From Lachnospiraceae bacterium (GTDB taxonomy: Bacteria; Bacillota; Clostridia; Lachnospirales; Lachnospiraceae), in assembly GCA_900751995.1 (NCBI GenBank), contig CAADTP010000063.1:1-49216 (forward strand): a DNA stretch of 49,216 nt. The letters are read 5' to 3'. Of the stretch, positions 1-9,149 are shown piece by piece. The notes under the pieces were generated by a model. That model had not been told where the DNA came from. It saw only the letters and a list, made by a program, of their open reading frames with translations, and made no database searches. The translations under genes were made by a program, and so were the position numbers. Each line of letters begins with the position of its first letter. The stretch's first letter is position 1.

Positions 1-79
1 AACAAACAAACAAACAAACAAACAAACAAACAAACAAACAAACAAACAAACAAACAAACAAACAAACAAACAAACAAAC
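1..79 (+). repeat. (AAAC)n microsatellite at the 5' coding end of an acyltransferase gene
   Basis: This is an uninterrupted tetranucleotide tract of about 19.75 AAAC units. It is truncated by the left window edge, so the true length is unknown. Read in the frame of the downstream acyltransferase it encodes a repeating Thr-Asn-Lys-Gln peptide. No forward frame contains a stop, because the 12-nt cycle gives the same four codons in all three frames. Tracts of this kind are hotspots for slipped-strand mispairing, and each gain or loss of a unit shifts the reading frame. Its position at the N-terminus of a surface-modification enzyme is typical of contingency loci. Confidence 0.97.
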
Positions 80-1132
80 GAAGCATTAACACGTGATGAT
101 ACAAAGATGATACAGGGACTTTCTGTATTAGCAATGGTAGTTTTACATCTGTTTGATAGACTTGATTTTCAGAGATTGTACTATCCGTTGTTGTATTTTA
201 TGGGAAAACCAATAGTGTTTTATTTTGCACAATTAAGTGATTTTTGTGTGATGGGATTTGCTTTTTGTTCCGGATATGGATTATATAAGCAATATGTAAG
301 ATATGGTAATGATGGGAAAAAGTATTTTAAGGATCGCCTGAACGGAATTTGGAAACTACTTGTTAATTATTGGATTGTGCTTATTGGATTTTCGATAGTA
401 AGTTTGTTAATAGGCAACGGAAGCAAAATACCAGGGACAATATGGGAATTTGTGGGAAATCTGACTACGATAAATACAAGCTACAATGGAGCATGGTGGT
501 ATTTGTTTGTGTATATTATTCTTGTAATAAGTTCACCAGTTGTTTTTAGATTATGTAATAGATTACCAATGTGGTTTAATTTGGGTATAGCATTTGGTAT
601 ATATTGCTCAGCATACTATGTAAGGTTTTCAGTACCAGACAAGAATTGGTGCCTTACAAAATATGGATTATTAGGAATGACATATTTTGAATTCTTAATA
701 GGTACTATGGTTTGCAAAAATGCATGGTTGGAGAAGATTAAATATTGCATAACAGATAAAATGCAAGAATGGACAAAAGTTACAGGGGCATTTGCAATAA
801 TAATAGTTCTTTTAATAGGGCATACGTTGATTATTCCAAGTTTGTTTATTGCACCATTTACAGGTGTAATGATTATTCTTATTTTTTCAATATGGGAAAA
901 AACAGAGCTGATTAAAAAAATATTTTTATTTTTGGGAAAACATTCTACCAATATATGGTTAATCCATATGTTCTTTTATCATGCTATATTTATTAATTTT
1001 GTATATATCGGACGATACCCGATTGTGATTCTTTTCCTTATGCTTAGTATAACAATAGTGTGTTCAATGTGCATAAATTATATAATGAAAAACTTCCTGC
1101 TGTTGATTAAATATGAACTGCAGGAAAGATAA
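2..1132 (+). CDS. Acyltransferase-3 family membrane protein, 5'-truncated by window edge, repeat-encoded N-terminus
   Basis: The frame is open from the window edge through the AAAC tract and continues without a stop to TAA at 1130-1132. After the tract comes a short hydrophilic linker (EALTRDDTK), then MIQGLSVLAMVVLHLF, the first membrane segment of acyltransferase-3 proteins with its family-typical His. About ten hydrophobic segments follow, consistent with integral-membrane O-acyltransferases that acetylate or succinylate cell-surface glycans. The first in-frame Met after the tract is at 107, but family N-termini usually begin a few residues before this motif, so the native start is probably left of the window and upstream of the repeat. 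Whether the gene is in phase cannot be decided without that start. The sequence is AT-rich compared with the core genes to the right. The substrate is unknown. Confidence 0.82.
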   Translation, partial: TNKQTNKQTNKQTNKQTNKQTNKQTNEALTRDDTKMIQGLSVLAMVVLHLFDRLDFQRLYYPLLYFMGKPIVFYFAQLSDFCVMGFAFCSGYGLYKQYVRYGNDGKKYFKDRLNGIWKLLVNYWIVLIGFSIVSLLIGNGSKIPGTIWEFVGNLTTINTSYNGAWWYLFVYIILVISSPVVFRLCNRLPMWFNLGIAFGIYCSAYYVRFSVPDKNWCLTKYGLLGMTYFEFLIGTMVCKNAWLEKIKYCITDKMQEWTKVTGAFAIIIVLLIGHTLIIPSLFIAPFTGVMIILIFSIWEKTELIKKIFLFLGKHSTNIWLIHMFFYHAIFINFVYIGRYPIVILFLMLSITIVCSMCINYIMKNFLLLIKYELQER

Positions 1133-1170
1133 AATGTATTTTCTGGACGATACAAAGAGGAGTTTACAAA

Positions 1171-2210
<1,040 letters not shown>

Positions 2211-2243
2211 AATAAATAGAGATGATAGGAGAATGTTAAGACA

Positions 2244-3857
2244 ATGGCAGCAGGCAGAGAAGGAAAATTCAATGAAAATAAAAGTATTTTATATAGTTTA
2301 TTTTCTTTTTTCTTTTCGCTCGCTGTCCTTTTTTCTATTAAAATGCCTACAGACTTTAAAAAGATATTTTGGACAGGTATATCTTTGGCAGATTTGTTTT
2401 TGTTTGGAATGATTTTTTTTATAGTACTGTTGACTGTAATCTTTTTGAACAGAGGAATCGACTGGATCAACAGCAGACACAAAAACGAAAAAAGTGTTAC
2501 AAAGATTCCGACAGGATGCATTTTTATCATTATTTTTCTTGCCTGGATGCCGTTTTTTCTTGCGTTTTATCCCGGAAATATATCGGGGGATTCTTTCTCT
2601 TCTATATATCAGGCGTTAAGCCATATTACGTCAACAGCTCATCCTGTGTTATTTACATTACTGGTAAAAGTAACTCTTAAAACGGGATTGTTTCTGTTTC
2701 ATAATATGAATGCAGCAATAGCAGTGTTCTCAATAACGCAGATGTTACTTCTGGATGGGATTTTGACTTATACAGTTTTTTGGTTAAACAGACATGGGAT
2801 ATCAAGAAAAGGGTGTATCTTGGCAGTTATATATTTTGCTTTGAATCCACTGATAGTTCGATTTTCTTTTACGATGTGGAAGGATATTCTATTTAGTGGC
2901 GTCATGCTGTTGCTGGTATTGTTCCTGTATGACGTAGCAATAGGTGCAAAGAGGTTAACGGAGAACAGAGACTTATTGCAGTTCCTTGCGTTAGCTGTGC
3001 TGGTGTCGTTTCTGAGGAACAGAATTGTTTATGCGGTAATTGCAATTTTTATTTTGCTGATTGGGATTTATCGCACTTATTGGAAGAAAATGCTTGTAGT
3101 ATTTCTTCTGACATCGGTGTTGATCTTTTTTATACAGGGACCGTTGTATTCGTACTTAAATATCAGACCATCAAACTTTGCAGAGGGACAGGGCGTTTCG
3201 CTTCAGCAAATCGCAGCAGTTGTTGTGGAAGATGGAAAGATTTCAGAAAGTGAAAAAGAGTTTATCAATAAAATTATTCCGCTGGAGGATATTCCGAAAG
3301 CGTACAATCCAAGTACAGTAGATAATTTGAAAGGCTATGAGACATTTGATCATAATTTTCTTAACAGTCATTCTGTGGAATATGTAAAAATATGGATAAG
3401 TATACTTTTTAAAAATCCATGGTACTGCACCAAAGCCTGGCTGATGACGACTCGTAGTTTCTGGGGATTTAATGTTTTTATTGAACCGTTTGCTATCACA
3501 TGGCCAAGTGAGAAATTGAATATACATCAGGTGAATATTGTAGAAAAAATAACAGGAATTGATCTTGCATATATAAGTAACGCAATCTTGGTGCATATTG
3601 AAGATATTCCGATAATAAGACGATTCTTTGAATCGGGGTGTCTTGGATGGTTTGGAATATTTGTTGCGATGCGGATGGCATCTAAGAAGTGTTACAGGAT
3701 TTTGTTGGCACTCTTGCCGCTGAATCTTCTCTGGATTGTATTGATTGTGACAACGCCTATTTTCTTTGAGGCAAGGTATATGTTCGTTTACAATCTTGCT
3801 TTGCCGGTTTTAATTTGGATTTTGTTTTCAGGGGAAAAGACAGAGAATTTGATTTGA
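2244..3857 (+). CDS. DUF6020-like polytopic membrane protein, probable GT-C-type glycosyltransferase
   Basis: This 537-residue protein is predicted to have about a dozen transmembrane segments, beginning at residue 18. Between the early segments lies a loop reading YPGNISGDSFSSIYQALS followed by HPVLFTLLV. That acidic residue plus the HP motif is what I associate with DUF6020 proteins, large GT-C-like membrane proteins of Gram-positive surface-glycan loci. A roughly 100-residue extracytoplasmic region (about 310-410) precedes the last segments. An AGGAG SD lies at 2227-2231, rather far (12 nt) from ATG 2244. The stop TGA overlaps the ATG of the next gene, indicating translational coupling. 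A role in glycosylating lipid-linked or wall polymers is inferred from family resemblance and from the neighbouring GT2 and acyltransferase genes; donor and acceptor are unknown. Confidence 0.7.
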   Translation: MAAGREGKFNENKSILYSLFSFFFSLAVLFSIKMPTDFKKIFWTGISLADLFLFGMIFFIVLLTVIFLNRGIDWINSRHKNEKSVTKIPTGCIFIIIFLAWMPFFLAFYPGNISGDSFSSIYQALSHITSTAHPVLFTLLVKVTLKTGLFLFHNMNAAIAVFSITQMLLLDGILTYTVFWLNRHGISRKGCILAVIYFALNPLIVRFSFTMWKDILFSGVMLLLVLFLYDVAIGAKRLTENRDLLQFLALAVLVSFLRNRIVYAVIAIFILLIGIYRTYWKKMLVVFLLTSVLIFFIQGPLYSYLNIRPSNFAEGQGVSLQQIAAVVVEDGKISESEKEFINKIIPLEDIPKAYNPSTVDNLKGYETFDHNFLNSHSVEYVKIWISILFKNPWYCTKAWLMTTRSFWGFNVFIEPFAITWPSEKLNIHQVNIVEKITGIDLAYISNAILVHIEDIPIIRRFFESGCLGWFGIFVAMRMASKKCYRILLALLPLNLLWIVLIVTTPIFFEARYMFVYNLALPVLIWILFSGEKTENLI

Positions 3858-4432
3858 TGAAAAGTACTTTGAGCGTTTCGCAGAAAGAGGTAAATTGCGG
3901 CATGATGTTTTATACCTTGCCACTGAATGAAGTATTGACTATGGTTGTTTCTGGTATTCTTTTATGGATATGTTTGGGGATTGTGTTTAGCACCGAAAAA
4001 AACGAACAGTATAAGATATGGAAATATCTGAATGTTTTTTTATGTATAGTTGCTGTTGGGCTTATTATTAAGTTTACCTTATGGGGAAGATTTCCAGGGA
4101 TAAGAGAATTACAGTTGTTTCCATTCAGTGAATTAATGACAAAGAAAAATAACGATGAAGCAGTTCGTACCATGGTTATGAATGTAGTTCTGTTCCTTCC
4201 ATTTGGTCTGACATTACCGTATGTGATTGATGTTATAAAGAGTAATTACCGAAAATGGCTGTTCTGCATAGTGCTTGGTTTTTTAATGAGCGTGTGTATA
4301 GAGACTATTCAGTATTTGTTTGCATTGGGAAGGACAGAAACGGATGATGTAATCTGTAATACGTTTGGGTGTGCACTGGGGATATTGGCAGATACGATTG
4401 TGGAAGGTATGAGGAAAAGATGGCATGGGTGA
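3857..4432 (+). CDS. VanZ-like family membrane protein
   Basis: This 191-residue protein has four to five predicted membrane segments and the VanZ signature: LFPFSELM, then NVVLFLPFGLTLPYV, then ETIQYLFALGRTETDDVICNTFGCALG. Those conserved blocks (PF/GF after the second segment, the E..Q segment and the DD..N..G loop) define the family. VanZ itself gives low-level teicoplanin resistance; most chromosomal homologues have no assigned function beyond an association with cell-envelope genes. I place the start at ATG 3857, which overlaps the upstream TGA by one base. An in-frame start at 3815 would lie inside the previous gene. The 3' end overlaps the next gene by 13 nt, so the three genes from 2244 to 5109 form one coupled transcript. 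Confidence 0.85.
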   Translation: MKSTLSVSQKEVNCGMMFYTLPLNEVLTMVVSGILLWICLGIVFSTEKNEQYKIWKYLNVFLCIVAVGLIIKFTLWGRFPGIRELQLFPFSELMTKKNNDEAVRTMVMNVVLFLPFGLTLPYVIDVIKSNYRKWLFCIVLGFLMSVCIETIQYLFALGRTETDDVICNTFGCALGILADTIVEGMRKRWHG

Positions 4433-5109
4433 TTATTCCGGCATATAAACCGGATAAAGAGTTAATTTCTATTGTAAAGCAGATACGAGAATCAGGCGTT
4501 GATCTTCTTGTTGTGGACGACGGAAGTGGGAAAGAATTTGAATCGTTATTTGATACAGTCAGTGATTCTTGTATGATATTGAAACATCCGCAAAACAGAG
4601 GTAAAGGTGCTGCAATTAAAACTGCACTATCCTACATCGAAGAAAAAGAAAGTAACGGCAGGAATGTAGTGGGAATAATGGATGCGGATGGACAACATCT
4701 GTCAAAGGATATGCTGTATCTTCTTGAAGTTGCGGAAAATTCAATGGAAATGATGGTACTTGGTACTCGCGATGTAGGAAAGAAAATGCCACTTCGTTCG
4801 CACTTGGGAAATGAAATTACAAGACACGTGTTTCAGTGGGTAAGTGGAGTGAAAGTATCTGATGCCCAGAGTGGATTACGTGCTTTTGGAACAGAACTGA
4901 TACCGCGTCTTTTGAAAATTGAGGGAGAACGATATGAATATGAAATGAATGTTCTTCTGACATTGGCGAGAGAAAATGTGCATATAAAAGAAGTACGAAT
5001 TAAAACGATTTATAGGGATGAGGAAAATTCGACCTCACACTTTCGGGCAGTGAAGGATTCTATGAGAATATATAAAGAGATTTTGAGATTTTATTTGCAC
5101 GCAAATTAA
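4420..5109 (+). CDS. GT2 family glycosyltransferase (DPM1/polyprenyl-phosphate glycosyltransferase-like)
   Basis: This is a 229-residue GT-A fold glycosyltransferase. The N-terminal nucleotide-sugar half is complete: WVIIPAYKPDKEL, LLVVDDGSG (DDGS), NRGKGAAIKTALSYI and GIMDADGQHL (DXD motif as DAD). A GTRDVGKKMPLRS loop and a DAQSGLRAFG acceptor-side motif follow, matching soluble dolichol/polyprenyl-phosphate mannosyl- or glucosyltransferases. There is no C-terminal membrane domain. It therefore probably charges undecaprenyl phosphate with a sugar that the DUF6020 GT-C-like protein two genes upstream could use; that pairing is inference. ATG 4420 follows an AGGAAAAG SD inside the end of the VanZ gene (13-nt overlap). 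Confidence 0.85.
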   Translation: MAWVIIPAYKPDKELISIVKQIRESGVDLLVVDDGSGKEFESLFDTVSDSCMILKHPQNRGKGAAIKTALSYIEEKESNGRNVVGIMDADGQHLSKDMLYLLEVAENSMEMMVLGTRDVGKKMPLRSHLGNEITRHVFQWVSGVKVSDAQSGLRAFGTELIPRLLKIEGERYEYEMNVLLTLARENVHIKEVRIKTIYRDEENSTSHFRAVKDSMRIYKEILRFYLHAN

Positions 5110-5133
5110 TTTATCCTATGGAAGGAGAGTTAT

Positions 5134-5628
5134 ATGCATCACGATTTAGATATCCACCCAATTCCGGAGAAGGTTATTTATATCAATGATCTTTCGATTG
5201 CGGATGGGGCTTGTTGTTATGAGACTGAACAACAACATCAAAAGGCACTTACCGGAAAAGTCCACACGGACGGAGGAATTTTACCGGATGATAATGTTCG
5301 TATTTACGTACCGCTAGATTTAAATAGTGATCAGATATTGAACAGAATACAGCAGATATATCGAGTTATGGGCAGCCCGGATGATATGAATGAAATGGAG
5401 TTTTCTTATGCAGTGGGTAAAATAATCTCACAACTTGAGATATATGATCAGATATGGGTGGCAAGAGATTTAAGAAATGCAGTAAAAGTCAAAGAACACC
5501 TTCACAGTAAAAAAGGAATAGAATTGGCGAAGAAAATTATTAATATTTTACTGGAAGATGAGGGATGTGCAGAGAGTTTTCCATATGATATTGTGGATAG
5601 ATTAAAAACAGAATTTGGAGTACATTGA
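5134..5628 (+). CDS. Hypothetical protein, 164 aa, family not recognised
   Basis: ATG 5134 has a strong SD (GGAAGGAG) and a normal spacing, so the gene is probably real. The product is soluble and acidic, with no signal peptide or membrane segment. The N-terminal half (about 1-75) looks like mixed beta structure. The C-terminal half (about 80-160) is predicted helical and contains an aromatic/charged stretch (IYDQIWVARDLRNAVKVKEH). I see no catalytic motif or metal site. It lies 24 nt after the glycosyltransferase gene on the same strand and may belong to that transcript. The base composition is AT-rich, like the rest of the left region. No function is proposed. Confidence 0.6.
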   Translation: MHHDLDIHPIPEKVIYINDLSIADGACCYETEQQHQKALTGKVHTDGGILPDDNVRIYVPLDLNSDQILNRIQQIYRVMGSPDDMNEMEFSYAVGKIISQLEIYDQIWVARDLRNAVKVKEHLHSKKGIELAKKIINILLEDEGCAESFPYDIVDRLKTEFGVH

Positions 5629-5797
5629 TTATTTTTGTGTGAGAAATCTCTTACTTTAAAATCTAGGATTTAAGAGACCATTTGTAACTTTCTCATAAGC
5701 GGAAGGAAACTGATGAAGAGGAGAAAGTAAATTTGGGATTGCAAACAATTTACAGAACAGCTGATTGTTGAGGACTAACAGATGAAGGAGTAACTGG

Positions 5798-8227
5798 ATG
5801 AAAAAAGGAAAAAGACTATTGTGTTATGTATTGATTTGCGTTTGTATCTTTGACAAAAGTATAGTATTTGCTGATTCAGAAAATTATAATTCAGAAGCAC
5901 TTGAGGAAGTGTATACACTTTATAATTGGAATGAGTCTTTTTTGGATATTTTGAAGAAAAAAGAGGGATTTTCATATAGACAAATAGCAGATTATTATGA
6001 GCATCATAAGGTTTGGAATGCTTTAACAAATGTATCTGCATATATTTTAGGACAACATATTTCGGAAGATAAGTATGTTGAGATGCTGAGTGAAATAATG
6101 ACATTGAATCAATATGTCATATCGGAACAAATTGAAGAATACGGAAGCTATAATACGACAAAAAATTTTGCGGATTTTTTAAATGATGCATCAGATATAG
6201 TATTTAGTATGGAAGATATTGAAAAGCTTTTTGAGATTGAAGATAAGAAATCTGAATCATTGATTTATAAGACGTTAAAGTATGGTGAAAAGGCTTGGAG
6301 TAAAGGAATAGAGTTTGATGAATTAACAGAAGATGGTAAGAAATATTATCAGACACTATTGGAAAGTTACATATATTCAAATCAATTTCTTACTACTGTG
6401 GCTAATAATTCAGATGTTAGAAAACTGCGAAATGCTGCCAAAAAGCTCATATCAGCGAATGACAGTATGTTTTTAAAACAATATTATTACATTAATAAAA
6501 TGGGAGTGGATATAATTAAGTATTCAGCCCAAAGTTTTCTTGAAGAAGTTGCAGTTCCTGCTACTGAAATGTTGGAGAAATATGCAGCAGATGCAGAAAC
6601 AGCAAAGATATTTAGTAATATCAGCAATGTAGGAGGGGAACTTATAGCGGGAAAGGCACTATTTGATCTTATAATATTCTTGGGTGATTATTCAGTTGGA
6701 ACATCGGATACGTTTGCATATCTTCAAAGAATCAAGGCTATTGATGAAATCGCTTCAGCGATTATCAATGAAATAGATAAAGTTGATGTTGACAGCTATA
6801 TAGATAGTACCGAACGATATAAAGCTATTGTAAATAAGTGTTCTTGGTATAGATGGTTGATTACTATTAATGGAAGAGGAGAAAGTTATGCATCGACAAT
6901 GCTGACTAATGAAAATAATGTATTGACAGATATTGACGATTTGCAAAAAAAAATTTGTGGAGAATTAACTTTAAAAGAGAAATACGATCGTCAATTAGAA
7001 GCATTAGTAAGATTTAATGAAAATTATTTACAGCCAATTTTTGATATTGATGTATTTGCAGATGAACAAAACGCTGAAGCTGAAAACGCAGATATAAATA
7101 ACAAATATCTGGAATTTATGGAACAATATAAGGAACAGGAAGTGTTTTATTCCATTCAAAATATAAAAGAGGGCGGACTGCCGATATTGTTGATCGTATC
7201 ATCTTCGGAAAATGAGGAAGATTATAATGAGGAAGACTATGAGGTTATTGATGATAAGAGTATTCACAGTAAGCGGTGTGATGTTTATGATTATGTAGAT
7301 GGTGAAATCGTTCAGGTGGGATCCATATTCAGTCTTTCAGGATATCTGTCTCTTTACACAAAAGATACGGAAGATTATGTGGCAACCCGCATCAATACGC
7401 ATTCAATCTATTTTACCTGTATTGAGGATAACAAACTGTATACATATGGTTATAATACAAACAACATAGTAGAAGATATTGTTGACTATGAAGAAGATGG
7501 AGAATATTACGATTACGCCTATGGGACAACCAATTATGATGATGCTATAGGGAAGTATTCGGAGGTTGGAGAGATTGTTTTTGAAAAAATTCCAGGAAAT
7601 CAGACATCTGTAAATGATGAAATAGATTCTGCTGAAAGCAATTCCTCTGCTGCGTATCGGAATCTGATAATGGAATACGAGGAAACATATGGAAGTGCAA
7701 ACTTAAATACGCAGGAACAATTTTGGACGGGTCTGTGTTTTGCAAAACTTCTGGATTTCAACGGGGACGGAGTAGATGAACTTATCCTGGCTTATCAGAC
7801 GGAACCCTCCAACATTGACAACGTAGAGTATACTGTGGAATTATGGGGATTTGATGGCGTATCGGTTCAAAGGATTGCATCTCAGATTTCCTGGACTGGT
7901 AATAATATGCCATATTTTGGAGGATTCTCCATAGCTGAATACGAGGGAAAATATCTGCTGGTACTCACTGATAATGCAGGCTGCTACTGTCGTTACTATG
8001 GAATGAAAGATGACGGAACTGTAGGTCTGGTGCATGAGTTTATCTGGAAGGGTGATGCAATGCAGGGAGACTGGTATCTTGATAATGAAAAGATTTCCAT
8101 GGAAACCTATGAAGAGTATTCTGATAAATATAGTGCCAATGCAGTATGGTATGGATTTTCTGAAGCATCATGTAATGAAACTATAAAAAAAGAAATATCT
8201 CAGACAAAGAATAAATTAAAAATGTAA
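5798..8227 (+). CDS. Large secreted protein of unknown function with a C-terminal VCBS/FG-GAP-like segment
   Basis: This 809-residue protein begins with a signal peptide (MKKGKRLLCYVLICVCIFDKS, cleavage probably after IVFA). Residues about 30-420 are almost entirely predicted alpha-helical and charged. A short Asp/Glu/Tyr-rich beta-type region follows at about 440-610. Near residue 645 a block reads LLDFNGDGVDELILAYQ, resembling the Asp-rich calcium-binding turn of FG-GAP/VCBS repeats. The C-terminal 150 residues have the beta-rich pattern (WGFDG, YFGGFSIAEYEGKYLLV, CYCRYYGM) seen with such repeats in lachnospiral secreted proteins. There is no LPXTG or C-terminal anchor. The SD GAAGGAGTAACTGG fits ATG 5798. 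Binding or sensing at the cell surface is possible but unsupported by a recognised catalytic domain. Confidence 0.75.
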   Translation: MKKGKRLLCYVLICVCIFDKSIVFADSENYNSEALEEVYTLYNWNESFLDILKKKEGFSYRQIADYYEHHKVWNALTNVSAYILGQHISEDKYVEMLSEIMTLNQYVISEQIEEYGSYNTTKNFADFLNDASDIVFSMEDIEKLFEIEDKKSESLIYKTLKYGEKAWSKGIEFDELTEDGKKYYQTLLESYIYSNQFLTTVANNSDVRKLRNAAKKLISANDSMFLKQYYYINKMGVDIIKYSAQSFLEEVAVPATEMLEKYAADAETAKIFSNISNVGGELIAGKALFDLIIFLGDYSVGTSDTFAYLQRIKAIDEIASAIINEIDKVDVDSYIDSTERYKAIVNKCSWYRWLITINGRGESYASTMLTNENNVLTDIDDLQKKICGELTLKEKYDRQLEALVRFNENYLQPIFDIDVFADEQNAEAENADINNKYLEFMEQYKEQEVFYSIQNIKEGGLPILLIVSSSENEEDYNEEDYEVIDDKSIHSKRCDVYDYVDGEIVQVGSIFSLSGYLSLYTKDTEDYVATRINTHSIYFTCIEDNKLYTYGYNTNNIVEDIVDYEEDGEYYDYAYGTTNYDDAIGKYSEVGEIVFEKIPGNQTSVNDEIDSAESNSSAAYRNLIMEYEETYGSANLNTQEQFWTGLCFAKLLDFNGDGVDELILAYQTEPSNIDNVEYTVELWGFDGVSVQRIASQISWTGNNMPYFGGFSIAEYEGKYLLVLTDNAGCYCRYYGMKDDGTVGLVHEFIWKGDAMQGDWYLDNEKISMETYEEYSDKYSANAVWYGFSEASCNETIKKEISQTKNKLKM

Positions 8228-8352
8228 GTCAGTGATGCAAAAGGAATCGCATTCTGCAAAAAGAGATGCAAAGTGGTTGTGGAAGTTGCAAAGTGTGAGA
8301 AACTCTGACTAAAATAAGGTTAAGAATGCTATCTTTTTGTGTATAACTATGC

Positions 8353-8358
8353 TATAAT
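8353..8358 (+). promoter_or_regulatory. Extended -10 promoter candidate for the polymer cassette
   Basis: TGCTATAAT (8350-8358) is an extended -10 element about 42 bp before the CpsB-like ATG. The -35 position (around 8330-8335) is poor, which is tolerated by extended -10 promoters. The SD AGAGAGGA precedes ATG 8401. Just upstream (8236-8292) lie four direct copies of TGCAAA of unknown meaning. Confidence 0.55.
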
Positions 8359-8400
8359 GTGCTGTATTCGAGCAAAAAAGAGTGAAAAGAGAGGATCGGA

Positions 8401-9144
8401 ATGGTAGATATTCATTCACATATCCTTCCTGGGCTGGATGATGGGGCGGAAACGCTGGAGGAAGCGGTGCAGATAGCAGAGACAGCGGTGGCTTCAGAGA
8501 TATATCATATGGCTGCGACCAGTCACGGGAATATCTATCCTTATACATTGGAGGAGTACAGGAGATCGTTTGAGCAGCTGCAGAATACACTTATTGAGCG
8601 GAAGATACGATTGAAATTGTATTCCGGCATGGAGATTTTTTTGAATGAGGATGCCTTTGAACGTTTGAACAAAGGGGAATTACTGACGTTGAATAAGACG
8701 GATTATCTTCTGGTGGAAGTTGACTTTGAGGAATGGACGGCGAATGTCATCCGATGGATCGAGAAGCTTCGGGAGAGGGGATATCGAGTTATTCTGGCAC
8801 ATCCAGAGAGGTATATGTTTCTTCAGCGAGATCCGGAACTGGCATACTATCTGGAGGAACAGGGCTGTGTTCTGCAGCTGAATGCAGGAAGTATCGCAGG
8901 AGATTTTGGCAGAAACTGTGAAGAGTTGTCATGGCAGTTTCTGAGGAACGGAATTGTCGGAGCAGTAGCGACGGATACTCATGACAGGAGATACCGCTCG
9001 CCAGATATTAGGAAGGTGGCACGCCTGCTGGCGCAGGAACTGGGTTCAATGGAAACGAAACTTCTGTTGTCGGAGAATCCAAGCCGTATTTTAAAGGGAT
9101 ATAATATTTTACACAGGGAATATGAGGAAGGGAACGAGGACTAA
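8401..9144 (+). CDS. CpsB/YwqE-type PHP-family tyrosine-protein phosphatase
   Basis: This 247-residue cytoplasmic metallophosphatase carries the PHP-domain metal ligands of CpsB/Wzb-like enzymes: MVDIHSHILPGLDDGA (HxH and the following D), ATSHGNIYPY in place of the usual TPH, YSGMEIF (E ligand), VILAHPERY (H/E) and ATDTHDRRYRSPD (DxH). Enzymes of this family use Mn-type metal ions to dephosphorylate the C-terminal tyrosine cluster of BY-kinases, controlling capsule or exopolysaccharide synthesis and attachment. The two BY-kinase genes that would supply its substrates lie 1.0 and 2.4 kb downstream on the same strand. First gene of the apparent operon 8401-16491. Confidence 0.92.
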   Translation: MVDIHSHILPGLDDGAETLEEAVQIAETAVASEIYHMAATSHGNIYPYTLEEYRRSFEQLQNTLIERKIRLKLYSGMEIFLNEDAFERLNKGELLTLNKTDYLLVEVDFEEWTANVIRWIEKLRERGYRVILAHPERYMFLQRDPELAYYLEEQGCVLQLNAGSIAGDFGRNCEELSWQFLRNGIVGAVATDTHDRRYRSPDIRKVARLLAQELGSMETKLLLSENPSRILKGYNILHREYEEGNED

Positions 9145-9149
9145 GACAC

